A DNA stretch of 64,000 nucleotides from Neoceratodus forsteri (GCA_016271365.2 CM057451.1:366813501-366877500); one strand, 5' to 3'. Shown: positions 51,606-61,534, counted from the first letter of the stretch. A program made the numbers and translations. The notes: generated from the sequence alone by a model not told the origin.

Positions 51606-53010
51606 GGCGGGACTTATTTCTTGGGCGGAGTATGTGTTCCTTTTGTAGGTCTGATAGTTTAGGGAAGTTTAGCTTCTGAAAAAGGCGGTATATTTATCAT
51701 CTGTGGGTTTTGGGAGTAGAGAGTACTATAAAAGTGTTTAAATCCTCCAGTATCTCTTTAGTACCACTTAAACGTTGTTTAGTGCGGGATGTCTGATTTG
51801 GGTACTCATTCCCTAAGTTTTAATGTTCATAACCTAGATGCCAGTACCTTAGAGGCTTTAGCCCCCTTCATAGTATTTTTGCCTGACATACAGCAGGGCC
51901 TGTTCCGTTTTATAGTGAAGTTTGTCCTGTAATTTACTTTTTAGTGGTTATTTTCTGTTGAGCGTTTTATCCCCTGCATATGTGCCTGTTGCTAAAACAG
52001 AAGTTCTCCTTCTAAGTGTCTCTGTTAACTCTTTTCTGTCCTTTTCCGTGCTGTAAACTGGACATTTTCCCTTTATCATAGCTTTTCAGAGTGTCCCACA
52101 ATATCCCGGAGGAGATCTCAGGGGACTTATTTTGGGCCAGAATTTCGGGATACACTGAGTGATCAGCTCCATATATCTCTGGTTTTCATAATAAGGAGTT
52201 GTTAAAATGCCATTGGGTGGGCAGCCCCTGTTGATGCATTTCTAACTCCAGTACTAAGGGCGTGTGTTCTGTAAGCAAAATAGGGAGTATGTTACCTGAT
52301 GTAACAGTTCCGATGTTCTGCTGTGATTAGAAAATGATCTGTTCTGGAGTAAGTATGGTGGGCTTCTGAATAGTAAGTATAGTGTCTACTGCCCCTATTT
52401 CTGGCTCGCCAAACGCTCCAGCAGACCCAGTTCCTTAATTAATCTACGCCCATGTCTTTGGCCTGCTGTCATGTGAGGTGGGTTAGGTTAGAACTATCTT
52501 TCCTGGATCTGTTAATAAATTCAGGTCTCTATCACCAAAGCCCCTTGTCTGAAATGGATTATTTTGTCCAACAGGTTCTGATGTGTTTGTGGATCCGAGC
52601 CCAGGGGGAGGTACAGGCTAACCACCGAAAAAGAGCCCCACCAGGTCCCTCTGACCATAGCCAATGTGCCCTCTCTGTTATGAAAAGAATTTTCTAATTG
52701 GAATGCTGAATAACTAGGGATCAATATTGCTGTGCCCCTCCGCCTATCAGAATGGTGTGAGCTCGCCACCACTATGCTCATACCAAATTTCAACAACTTT
52801 TGGTGTTCTGTAGAGTTCATATGCGTTTCTTGTAACAGTATCATGTGGGGGCGCATTTTTTTAAGATAAGAAATCACCTTTCCCCTCTTAATGGGCTCTC
52901 CCAAGTAATTTACATTTTGGGAGATTATTTTAATCTTATATGGTGCAGTCATGTGCATAATTGAAAGAAGCCTTAACCCTCTTGTTCCCTGCCCTTTTCC
53001 GCCATTTCTG
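51606..53010 (-). pseudogene. L1-type ORF2 fragment, minus strand (inverted copy)
   Basis: Reading leftward from 53018: MHLRNGGKGQGTRGLRLLSI, KIISQNVNYLGEPIKRGKVI, MRPHMILLQETHMNSTEHQK, SFSVVSLYLPLGSDPQTHQN. It continues past the stop at 52521 through the endonuclease end (RSFSNHSRTSELLHQV-like) and a linker to FQKLNFPKLSDLQKEHILRQ near 51680, the segment just before L1 reverse transcriptase. It ends at 51606, tail-to-tail with the plus-strand copy. About 90% similar to that copy by eye. It provides the empty site of DIRS-A copy 2. Confidence 0.8.
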
Positions 53011-53127
53011 AGGTGCAACTGAGGTGCCGTCTTTCGGATGAGTCGTTTAACCGAGGTCCCATCTGCCTGTTCTGGTGGTAGTTCAGGTGGATGTTAAAGA
53101 TCCCATGGCACTTCTTAAAAGAGTAGG
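53011..53127 (+). mobile_element. tRNA-derived SINE, 5' core part, fused to L1 (second locus)
   Basis: Matches 53640-53756: GAGGTGCCGTCTTTCGGATG, then AACCGAGGTCCCATCTGCCT and GTGGATGTTAAAGATCCCAT, ending AGAGTAGG at 53120-53127. There a minus-strand Tx1-like LINE begins with its 3' end. The left end has the same junction to L1 as at 40950-40966. Confidence 0.85.
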
Positions 53128-53502
53128 GAATTTTATTATAATTGGACTTCACTACACAAAATAAATTACAATACATACATTGTTCTTACCATACATTCAA
53201 ATATCTATATCTCATATAATTATTAGTATTACTACTGTATTTTGTTTTTTAATTCAACCAAACTGAACAATTCAACCATAAATGCTGTGCCTTTTCTACC
53301 GAAAATCTATTTACATCAGCTTTCTGCACACTTTGTAAAGACAATTTTATATTATTCAGGAGCTCCTGGTAGGTAATCAGTCTTTGTTGCATTACTAACA
53401 TGCATCTTGACTGCCAAAGATAAAATTTAATTAGTGCAAAGGTTATATATACTGTATCACTATGATACTTACTAAACCTGTTTTCATCTGGCCCATACAA
53501 AG
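53128..53502 (-). pseudogene. Second Tx1-like LINE: 3' end and ORF2 C-terminus
   Basis: The minus strand reads SLYGPDENRFSKYHSDTVYI then TFALIKFYLWQSRCMLVMQQ and RLITYQELLNNIKLSLQSVQ, the terminal part of a Tx1-type ORF2, then an AT-rich 3' end TATAATAAAATTCC that stops at the SINE word AGAGTAGG. The protein sequence differs from the Tx1-like LINE at 34899, so it is another family. An intact SINE at 53503-53940 separates it from the rest of ORF2. Confidence 0.75.
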
Positions 53503-53940
53503 TCAGTGTCAGTGGCTCAGTAGGTAGCACACTTGCCTCTGAGGCCGGGAAATCAGAGGGCTGTGGGTTCAGTTCCCACATCTGGCACTTGGGTTAATAT
53601 CCCAATACTGACACTGAAGTGCAGCATGAGGGGGGTGCTGCACTTCTGAGGTGCTGTCTTTTGGATGAGATGTTAAACCGAGGTCCCATCTGCCTGGATT
53701 GGTGGTACTTCAGGTGGATGCTAAAGATCCCATGGCACTTATCGAAAAAGAGTAGGGGAATTTCCCTGGTGTCCTTGCCAAATTTCTCCCATTCACTAAA
53801 AAAATAAATAAATACCACCAACAGCTTAATCTGGTTCAATTTCAGTTGTTATCATCTGTATTCCCCTCCCCGGTCGCCCCTGAAAAGGGACTTCTAGGCC
53901 CAGTGGGCTTACCGGATCAACAAAATTCAATAAAAAATAC
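53503..53940 (+). mobile_element. Intact tRNA-derived SINE with conserved core and LINE-X-type tail
   Basis: The head has an RNA polymerase III box A (TGGCTCAGTAGG, 53513-53524) and box B (GGTTCAGTTCC, 53566-53576). The core is AACCGAGGTCCCATCTGCCT, GATGCTAAAGATCCCATGGC and AGAGTAGGGGAATTTCCCTG then GTGTCCTTGCCAA. A similar core is, to my memory, found in SINEs of sharks and other animals. The tail (53868-53940) shares phrases with LINE-X at 24420-24508 and ends in an A-rich stretch. The Tx1 target word AGAGTAGG at 53749-53756 is unoccupied here. It lies inside the second Tx1-like LINE. Confidence 0.85.
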
Positions 53941-56017
53941 ATAATTTCTAGGTATGAAGGTGTTTCCAATTGATTATCAGACCAGGCTTGCCAGGTAAGT
54001 CCAAAAGGAGCTGGCGTGGGGCACCCTAAGAATCGGTGTTCCTGTGTTTCCAATACTAACGGACATGTCAGTCTGTGGCAATACCTTTCTATTACCTGTT
54101 TATGTCTCTTATTCCCCTTTACTCCCAGTCTGCCATAATTGCTGAGCCAGACACAATCCCAGACAAAGGATGGAAGTCTAGGATTAGACAATTGTTTTAA
54201 CACACAAACTTGCTTGGTACTTGTACAACCAAGAGATTCTACTGCTGATGTCTTCTCACTCGTTAATATTGCTCTATATATGCCCTTTCTGTCCATGGTT
54301 AATAACTGTACTGGAGTAATCTGCCACCTCACCATCTGCTTAATGCAGTCTTTCCCATACTCTGGCATCCTTGTGGGACTAGACCTTATCTTCCTACTCT
54401 CCCATGCGGGCCTACAAGGTCCAACCATTTCAAAATCAAGGGGGCCCACATCTTCGTGTTAGGGCAGCGTGCTGGGCGTATATTATAATTCACAAACAGA
54501 CTGTTGAAGAAGGTGATGGGGTGTATCATTCCTACACCACCCTCCTGCACTGGTAAGTATGTAAATTCCCTCTTAATGGGATTTAAATGGGAGCCCCAAA
54601 AGGCTTGAAAGAATACGCCATATAAGCTAGTGAAAAATGACTGGGGGGAATATGTAACTAATGTACAGAAACTGAGAGATCAATAATGTTTTTATTAAGA
54701 GGACCCTCCTCTTCTTAGATAACTGTTGCCCTTTCCAACTGTTCACAAACCTATTCGCTTGCTCAATTTTAACTGACCAACTCAACAAGGCCATATTCCC
54801 TGGACCAAACTGAACATCTAGGATAGAAATGGGGTCCGAAATTATATTAATTCCAGCCCACCTGCCTGTCAGTGATAATGGGGTGTTACCCAGAGTTACT
54901 CCCTTGCTTTTCCCAAAATTGGTTTTAGATCCAGACAGATAAGGGAATTGTAATAGCACAGCTATTAATGCCATCTCTAAAGAAGTACCAGAGAGTACCA
55001 CCACCAAATCATTAGCATAGGCCAATATTTTGACTTGAAGAGAGTCAATGGGAGATATGCCCACCAGGTCAGTATTTGTCCATATTAATCTAATTAAAAC
55101 ATCTATCCTAAAAACATATGGGGGGGGGCTCAGGGGACACCCTTGCTTGACACCCCTTCGAAATTTCACCTTCCTCCCGAACCAGCCATTTACATTAGGC
55201 CAGAGAAAGGAGGCAGCATACATCCCTTAACCCACTTAACGAAAGTACCTGGAATTCCAAACCCTAGTAGTGTTGAAAATAAAAGTGATGGGACAGCCTG
55301 TTGAAGGCTTTTACCTGATTGAAACTTAACACATAACCTACATCTCCTTCCAAATTCCTGTATGAAAGTTTCGTAGCATAACCAAGTTGTCCTGTTGCTT
55401 CCTATTCTGAATAGCACATGTTTGAAAAGGGCTTATCAGGAGGTGGGCTACTTTATTCAATCTTGCCAACAGTATTTTACTTAATAAGTCAGAATTTAAT
55501 AGGCTTAAAGGTCTCCAATTCCCAGTGTTTTCCCTTACACCTTTCTTGTGAATGAGCACTAATACAGCATCCATCATGGAGGCTCAATATGTAGAAGTCT
55601 GCAACATATGATTATATAAAATCACTAATGCAGGTGTGAGACTATCCATGAATGTTCTATAAAACCCTGTTCCCAAACCATCAGATCCTGGGGCTGTATT
55701 TATTGACAACTGTGAAATGGCTTCCTTAACTTCCTCTACTGTATCTTCTACAGTCAACTCCTGAGCATCCTTAGCTTGAACTTTGGCAACCCAAGAGATT
55801 CCAAGATTTCTTGAACCTCTGGTTCGGGGGGGGCGGGGGACCAAAGGTTTGGGTGACCTGTTCCTCCACTACTCCTAGCAAGTCCAAAGGAGAAGTAACA
55901 AGTCCTCCTGAGGAGGAGAGTAGATGAGTCATTACCCTGCCCTCAGTTCTCTCTTTGTTCTCTATACAGGTCAAGACCACCTTTTGTCACCTGTGTGCCA
56001 AATCTTAGTTCAAACAC
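53941..56017 (-). pseudogene. Second Tx1-like LINE: ORF2 reverse transcriptase and C-terminal region
   Basis: Read leftward from 56017: EQVTQTFGP, EDTVEEVKEAISQLSINTAP then GSDGLGTGFYRTFMDSLTPA (55844-55584), VLIHKKGVRENTGNWRPLSL and LNSDLLSKILLARLNKVAHL (55577-55338), GVKQGCPLSPPPYVFRIDVL and LAYANDLVVVLSGTSLEMAL (55223-54627), then the C-terminal RLPSFVWDCVWLSNYGRLGV and LETQEHRFLGCPTPAPFGL (54449-53950). The catalytic YADD box is YAND (55005-55025). Several frameshifts. The N-terminal side of ORF2 continues beyond DIRS-D at 61734. Confidence 0.8.
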
Positions 56018-56172
56018 CATGAAGTCTTGCTATATTATAACAATAGCAGTCAGCCACTGCAGCTGAACTGCCCCGGAGAGGAAGGAGTTAACTCCAGAAG
56101 ATCTGGAGTTCTACAGCGCGAGGGCGCTGTGCCCAAAGCTCTATCTGGCAGTTTCAAATGAAACTGTCAGAT
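56018..56172 (+). repeat. DIRS-D left terminal repeat
   Basis: Contains GCAGTCAGCCACTGCAGCTG, CCCCGGAGAGGAAGGAGTTA, ACTCCAGAAGATCTGGAGTT, an internal palindrome, and CGCTGTGCCCAAAGCTCTAT. The reverse complement is at 61535-61692 with only a few differences, the closest pair of terminal repeats in the window. Confidence 0.9.
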
Positions 56173-56565
56173 TCTTTACTCCGCTTCACTGAACAGTCGC
56201 TCCGGAGATCAGCTCCTTCAGCTCGGTTCATTCTCGGTTTAAAAGAGTAGTTTTCGGTTCATTTGAACCGCAAAAGTCATTATTTTTACCGCATTTCGGT
56301 TCTAAAGCTCTATCTGGTAAATCGTAAGTACAAAAATTCAAGTCTGTGTGGAAAATTAATTATGATTCGGTTTGAACCGATCGCTTCAGATTTTCTGTCT
56401 TTAAAACTGTACTGGGTTTTAGAGTGCGGTTCCGGTTCTTACTCGGTTCTAAAAACCCGAAAGTATTGCAGTTTTTCAAATACCCGTGACACGGTTAGGA
56501 ACCGATAAGGGTGTCTTGCCTGGCACTGCCATCAAAAGGGGCAAGTTTTTGGATAGGCTGGCATT

Positions 56566-57250
56566 ATGTCTGAGAAACCCAAAAGAAAACCGGCCCACTG
56601 GGTTTCAATACTGTGGTCAAAATGTGGGGACGCCTTGCCAAGGCTGACCCACACACCACTTGTGTCTATTGTCTGGGGGCTGACCACCTCCTGTCAGACT
56701 GCCAGGTGTGTAAAAATTTCCCTGCAGCCACCCTGGAGAAGAGATTGGGCCGGCTCAGGGAACGAGAGGCCAAAAAGTCCGCTGACCCGGATGGCCAGCC
56801 CGGTTCAGTACCCACTGGACCAGAGGGAGTGCCCTCTGACCAGGGCGAGACTTCCTCGGGCAAAAGGAAGACTGGTTCAGAGGAACCAGTCCCAAGTAAA
56901 AAGACAAAGAAATCAGGAGGTTTGGAGTCCAGAATTGTGTCTCCAACTGCTGCAGAGATAGCTAAAGCCATTCAGATTGTCCAGTCACTGTCTCAGGGAT
57001 CTGTAGAACCACCAACAGTTGGTAAAAGGTTGGTCTGTTCAGTCCCAGTGGTTCAGGATTTTGAAGTTGAGGATTTTTATGAACCACAGGAGGGGGAGAG
57101 GAATTTGATCAATATATGTGTGCTGGGAGGGTCTGGACGTGCCCATCGAACCGGCATTTCTCCAGACAGACCTTTAGAATCTCCCCTATTCTGTCTGAGT
57201 CCCTTCTTTCTTTATTTTTACAAAAGGTTGCAGAAACCTCCAGCTTCCTT
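56566..57250 (+). pseudogene. gag: DIRS-D gag, N-terminal part
   Basis: Starts MSEKPKRKPAHWVS, shifts near 56620, then continues 56613-57269: AKADPHTTCVYCLGADHLLS and DCQVCKNFPAATLEKRLGRL, the shared Cys/His module, then a Lys/Glu/Ser-rich segment (TGSEEPVPSKKTKKSGGLES), PTAAEIAKAIQIVQSLSQGS and DFEVEDFYEPQEGERN. A single early frameshift separates start and module. It is a sister of DIRS-C gag. Confidence 0.75.
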
Positions 57251-58200
57251 TAGAGGAGGCTGTGGATGAGCAAGAGGAGCCTGATTATGTGGAAATGATG
57301 GATATTCCAGAGTCTAGGAGGTTGTCTATTCCTTTGCATAAGTCATTTAGGAAGCAAACAACAAAGATTTTAAAAATCCTCATTCTGTCCCTCCTGTAGA
57401 TAAAAAGTGGACAGAAGGTATACTTTGTCAGGCTCGGATACAGACTTCCTTATTGAGCAGTGTAGTCATGTAGGTGTGGTACAAGCTGCAGCCTGTGACA
57501 AGGCTAATATTCCTCTGGCCTCACATCCTCCTGATAAGGATTCTAGGAAGATTGATGCCATGGCGAAGAAACAGTATATGGCAGCTTCTTTGGGACTCAG
57601 GCAGGCAAATTATATGGCTTATGTGGCTAGATATCAGAAATCTAGGTGGGACACAGACAGAAGTTAGCCAAGCAGGCCCATGGCCAGCTGGCTAGTGAGT
57701 TGAACAGGTGGCTGCTGATGGCATTGAAGCCTCTAAAGTTCAATTTCATACTGCTGTTGATGTTAATGATGTTTCCTCTAGGGTCATGGCCACTTCTGTA
57801 GCTTTCCGTGGGTTGGCATGGCTCAGATGCACTAATCTGTCCCAAGATACTCAGTCAAAGGCTATGGATTTTCCTGTAGTGGAAATTCTCTGTTTGGGAG
57901 CAAACAGAAAATTATATGAAAAGATGGATGAATACAGAACTACCTACAAAAGTGCCCAGGCTAAGGAGAAGCATGCCATGCCACAGAGGCATGCTCCCAG
58001 AGGTAGGGGCAGACCCTTTTCCAGGCCTTTTTACCAATTTCAAGCCTCCTCTGCTGTCTCGCAGAGGGGTTTCTTCAGAGGCAGGGGTAGACGTGGCGCT
58101 AGTAGACCATCTCCTCCCCTCAGCCTAAGGCTGTTGCTAAGCAGGCACCCTGATGTAAGTGCCCAGGGCCGATTCTCCTGTACCAGTGGGGGGCAGGTTG
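57251..58200 (+). pseudogene. gag: DIRS-D gag, C-terminal part
   Basis: Acidic residues (EEAVDEQEEPDYVEMMDIPE near 57255) and SIPLHKSFRKQTTKI lead into 57407-57667 with GVVQAAACDKANIPLASHPP and AASLGLRQANYMAYVARYQK. 57708-58259 continues AADGIEASKVQFHTAVDVND, SSRVMATSVAFRGLAWLRCT and EKMDEYRTTYKSAQAKEKHA, then an Arg/Gly-rich tail (RHAPRGRGRPFSRPF) that may bind nucleic acid. Frameshifts at about 57405 and 57690. The block order matches DIRS-C. Confidence 0.75.
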
Positions 58201-58229
58201 GTCTATTTCAGCCAGAGCTGGCTGTCCCA

Positions 58230-59090
58230 ACTTCGGACAGATGGGTTCTGGAGGTATAGGCAGGTCTGGTTCTCAGCTCAAATATTTTCCAAAGATGAGA
58301 GCCAGGCATTTCCACCTGCAAGTCCTTCAGAAGCCCTTGCTTTGGAAGCAGAGGTTTCTTCTCTTCTGGTCTGCAAAGCAGTGGAAAGGGTTCCTCTTGC
58401 CATCAGGGCAAGGGCTTTATTCAAGATACTTTCTTACTCCAAAAGACAGGAGAATGGCAGCCCATTCTGGATTTAAGATACTTGAACAAGCATCTGTTGA
58501 AACCAAAGTTCAAAATGTTAACCCTGGCAATGATATTGCCTTCCCTCAAGGCCAGGGACTGGCTAGCTTCCTGGACCCTCAAGGATGCCTATTTTCATGT
58601 TCTGATCAGGCCTTCCCACGAAAGTACCCTCAGGTTGAACTGCCCTCAGGCCACTACCAGTTCAGGGCAATGCCCTTGGCCTTACCTCTGCGCCAAGGGT
58701 ATTCACAAAATGTCCGCTGTAGTAGTGGCTCATTTAAGCAGGCAAGGGTTGCTGTGTTTCCCTACCTGGACGACTGGCTCATTGTGGGTCAGTCTCCAGG
58801 TCAGGTGAAATCCCACTTACAAGTCACCCAGCAGCTTCTCACTTCTCTGGGATTTCTGCTAAACTTACCAAAGTCAGTTCTGGAACCAGTTCAGGCCCTA
58901 ACTTTCATAGGCGCAGAATTGAACACAAGGTTAGCCAGGGCCTTTCTTCCCTCGGAAAGGGTGGACAGACTCATCGCCCTGGCATCCTCCTTTACCCTGC
59001 GGGTCTCTCGACCAGCAAGGCATTTCCTGCAACTCCTCGGACACATGGCTGCTTCCACAGCTGTTGTGCAGGAGCAAGATTCCAGATGAG
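58230..59090 (+). pseudogene. pol: DIRS-D reverse transcriptase
   Basis: Begins SDRWVLEV (58235), then ALALEAEVSSLLVCKAVERV in one frame and GLYSRYFLTPK in the next. Further on (in the 58241-59089 frame) are GHYQFRAMPLALPLRQGYSQ, VAVFPYLDDWLIVGQSPGQV with YLDD intact (58758-58777), SLGFLLNLPKSVLEPVQALT and FIGAELNTRLARAFLPSERV. The frame is open for 282 codons but is out of register between about 58460 and 58640, where the true block (WLASWTLKDAYFHVLIRPSH) lies in another frame. Confidence 0.8.
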
Positions 59091-59099
59091 GACATTCAG

Positions 59100-59630
59100 T
59101 TCCATTTGAGGGCCTATTGGTCTCAGAGGAAGGACCCCTTACCAAATTGGTCCCAGTTACTCAATCCCTGATCCTGGCCCTACACTGGTGGCAGGATCAA
59201 AGCAATCTGAAACAAGGGGTTCCTTCATTCCCATTTCTCCTCCCTCACCCTCACCACGGATGCCTCCCTGTTAGGGTGGGGGCTCACCTAGGCCCTTACC
59301 ACTCAGGGAGTGTGGTCTCCTCAGGAATCTCTGCTCCACATCAATCTTCTGGAACTCAGAGCTGTCTTTTAGCTCTTCGGATCTTTTCAGATTCTGTCCA
59401 GAACAAAGTGGTTCAAGTCAGGACAGACAATACCACCACAATGTGGTACATCAACAAGCAAGGGGGCACTCGGTCTTCAGCCTTGTGCACCGAAGCAATG
59501 AAGTTGTGGTCTCTGGCTTATTCCCTGAACACCTCCCTGATAGCGGTTCATCTCCCAGGAAGGACAATGTGCTGGCGCGACGCCTCAGCAGAATTCCTCA
59601 GGGCCATCACGAATGGGCTCTGAACCACAA
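59100..59630 (+). pseudogene. pol: DIRS-D RNase H
   Basis: 59117-59623 has PLTKLVPVTQSLILALHWWQ, DQSNLKQGVPSFPF, then VQNKVVQVRTDNTTTMWYIN and KQGGTRSSALCTEAMKLWSL, AYSLNTSLIAVHLPGR. The RTDN catalytic Asp, the KQGG-x-RS block and NVLARRLSRIPQGHHEWALN (in the neighbouring frame) mark RNase H. One frameshift near 59270 and one near 59570. Confidence 0.75.
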
Positions 59631-59639
59631 GTACTGGGG

Positions 59640-60040
59640 TCCGCCTTTGCCAGTTGGGGCACTCCTCAGATAGATCTTTCGCGGCCCCAGACAACCACCA
59701 ACTTCCTCTTTTGCTGCAGGCCTCCAGTACTGGGCTCAGTCCTCTGGATGTCTTTCTGTTGGATTGGAAAGGAAGTTCCTGTATGCTTTCCCTTTCCTCT
59801 CCTTTTCAGGGTACTAGTGAAAATCAGATCTCAACCTTGCAGAGTGATTCTGATTGCTCCAGATTGGGCCAGACAGCCCTGGTACCCTCTGCTCCTGTCC
59901 CTGGCAGTCCACTCCTGCCCTGAGCCTGCCCAGAGTTCACGACTTACTGGCCTGTGCACAGGGAGAGTGTGTATCCGGACCTCAAGTCCCTCCACCTCAA
60001 GGCTTGGCTCTTGAGGAGCTAGAATTGCTGATTTACACCT
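59640..60040 (+). pseudogene. DIRS-D methyltransferase-like region
   Basis: 59654-60014 includes TPQIDLSRPQTTTNFLFCCR, SVLWMSFCWIGKEVPVCFPF, LLFRVLVKIRSQPCRVILIA and PDWARQPWYPLLLSLAVHSC. It aligns in position with the DIRS-B block that resembles a Dam-like methyltransferase. The catalytic motif is not evident. Confidence 0.45.
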
Positions 60041-60053
60041 TTCTCAAGGTGTT

Positions 60054-61060
60054 ATGGATATTTTAAAGGCTTCAAGGAAGCCTTCCACTAGGGCCACTTA
60101 TAATTCTAAGTGGAAGAGGTTTTCCATCTGGTGCTCTGAGAGGCAGATTACCCCAGAATCTGCTGATCTTCCCATTCTTTTGGACTATTTGGTCCATCTG
60201 AATTCCTTAGGCCTTAGACCAGCTACCCTGAAGGTTCATCTGGCAGCTGTCTCTGCTTTTTGTGTCAGCAGGAAGCCTGCCTCCTTTCTTCTCACCCTGT
60301 GTTCTCCAAGTTTTTTAAAGGGTTACTTCACACTAACCCTCCCTTTCGGGAACCAGCTCCCGCCTGGGACCTGAATATTTGCATTGCTCAGTTAATGCAA
60401 CCTCCTTTTGAGCCTCTGTCTTCAGCAGAGCTCAAGTATTTAACTTGGAAAACCGTTTTTATAGTAGCTATCACCTCTGCCAGACGCATAAGTGAGTTAC
60501 AGGCCCCTGTCAGTGGAAGAAGATTTTATCTCTTTCCACAGAGATAAGTAGTCCTTAGGACTAATAGAAAGTTTTTGCCTAAGGTGGTTTCTGATTTCCA
60601 CCTGAATCAATCTATCTCCTCCCAGTATTTTTTCACTGAGCATTCTTCCTCAGGTGAGAGGAGACTGCACAGCTTGGATGTCAAAAGGGCATTAAGTTAC
60701 TATCTAGAGCGCACTAGAGGTCATAGGTTCAATCCTCCAACTGTTTCTTACCTATGGCGAGGTTGGCAAAGGAAACCTGCCACTAAGAGAACAATTGCAA
60801 GGTGGATTGTCTCTTGTATCCAATTTTGTTATCAGAAACTGGGTAGAGTACCCCCCCAGGATTGAGGGCCCACTCCACCAGGGTACAGCTGCGTCTCCAG
60901 CGGCTGCTAGAGACATTCCTATTCTGGAGATTTGTCAAGCTGCTACCTGGAAGACAGTTCACACCTTACAAGCATTATTCCCTGGATATCCAGTCCAGGA
61001 GAGATGCTCGGTTTGGCACAGCTGTGCTCAGAGCCTATTTCCTAAGTAGGTTCCTGACCC
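60054..61060 (+). pseudogene. DIRS-D tyrosine recombinase
   Basis: 60054-60374 gives MDILKASRKPSTRATYNSKW then KRFSIWCSERQITPESADLP and PATLKVHLAAVSAFCVSRKP. 60260-60547 gives MQPPFEPLSSAELKYLTWKT then VFIVAITSARRISELQAPVS with the first catalytic Arg. 60575-60865 gives RRLHSLDVKRALSYYLERTR then KPATKRTIARWIVSCIQFCY. The HSTR box (60871-60882) and the Tyr of KHYSLD (60976-60978) are present but in other frames than TAASPAAARDIPILEICQAA. Four small indels break an otherwise complete recombinase. Confidence 0.8.
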
Positions 61061-61124
61061 TCCTCCATGGAGGTACTGCTGTGTAATCTGCTATTGTTAT
61101 AATATAGCAAGACTTTCATGTGTT

Positions 61125-61190
61125 TGAAGAAAAATTACTCACCTTAGTAATTGCTTTTCTTCTCATGGAGTCTTGCTATTATAACCACCT
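61125..61190 (+). repeat. DIRS-D internal complementary region
   Basis: GAAGAAAAATTACTCACCTT then AGTAATTGCTTTTCTTCTCA and TGGAGTCTTGCTATTATAAC. It is the reverse complement of 61670-61733. It contains the perfect dyad AATTACT-CACCTT-AGTAATT at 61133-61152. Confidence 0.9.
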
Positions 61191-61534
61191 CCTCCTGCCC
61201 CTCTCAGAACTCCTACTTGGGTAGAGGTGGCAAATTGGTGCAAGCACTGTGTCATGCCATTTTAGTTTTCCCCTAACCCTGTTTTCCTTTGGGTTAGGGA
61301 TCTAGATTGTTCTTTTAGGTTATTTTTTATTGCCCCTTCTTGGACTTGAGTCTTGGGGAAGGGGTTCATATGTGCTTGTCAAGGGGAAAGCGAACCATAA
61401 TACCATCAATCTTTGTTATTATGGTTCTGGGTGTTTCTTTGTTGTTTATATTGTTGTTATTACTACTAGTAGGTAGCCATAGGCTAGTGTAGTTTTCCAC
61501 ACAGACTTTTTCCGTCCTTTGATGTTGGCTTCGT
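61191..61534 (+). other. DIRS-D region downstream of the ICR
   Basis: Non-coding sequence between ICR and right terminal repeat, about 340 bases, with nothing recognisable. Confidence 0.6.

Noticed and set aside
40740..53160. A large perfect inverted segmental duplication centred near 51605
   Set aside because: The SINE-L1 part is inverted on both sides, but the adjoining Tx1-like LINEs encode clearly different C-termini, so the similarity does not extend beyond the SINE junction.
53503..53585. A functional tRNA gene
   Set aside because: Box A and box B are present, but the sequence does not fold into a cloverleaf with matched acceptor ends and continues into a SINE core and tail.
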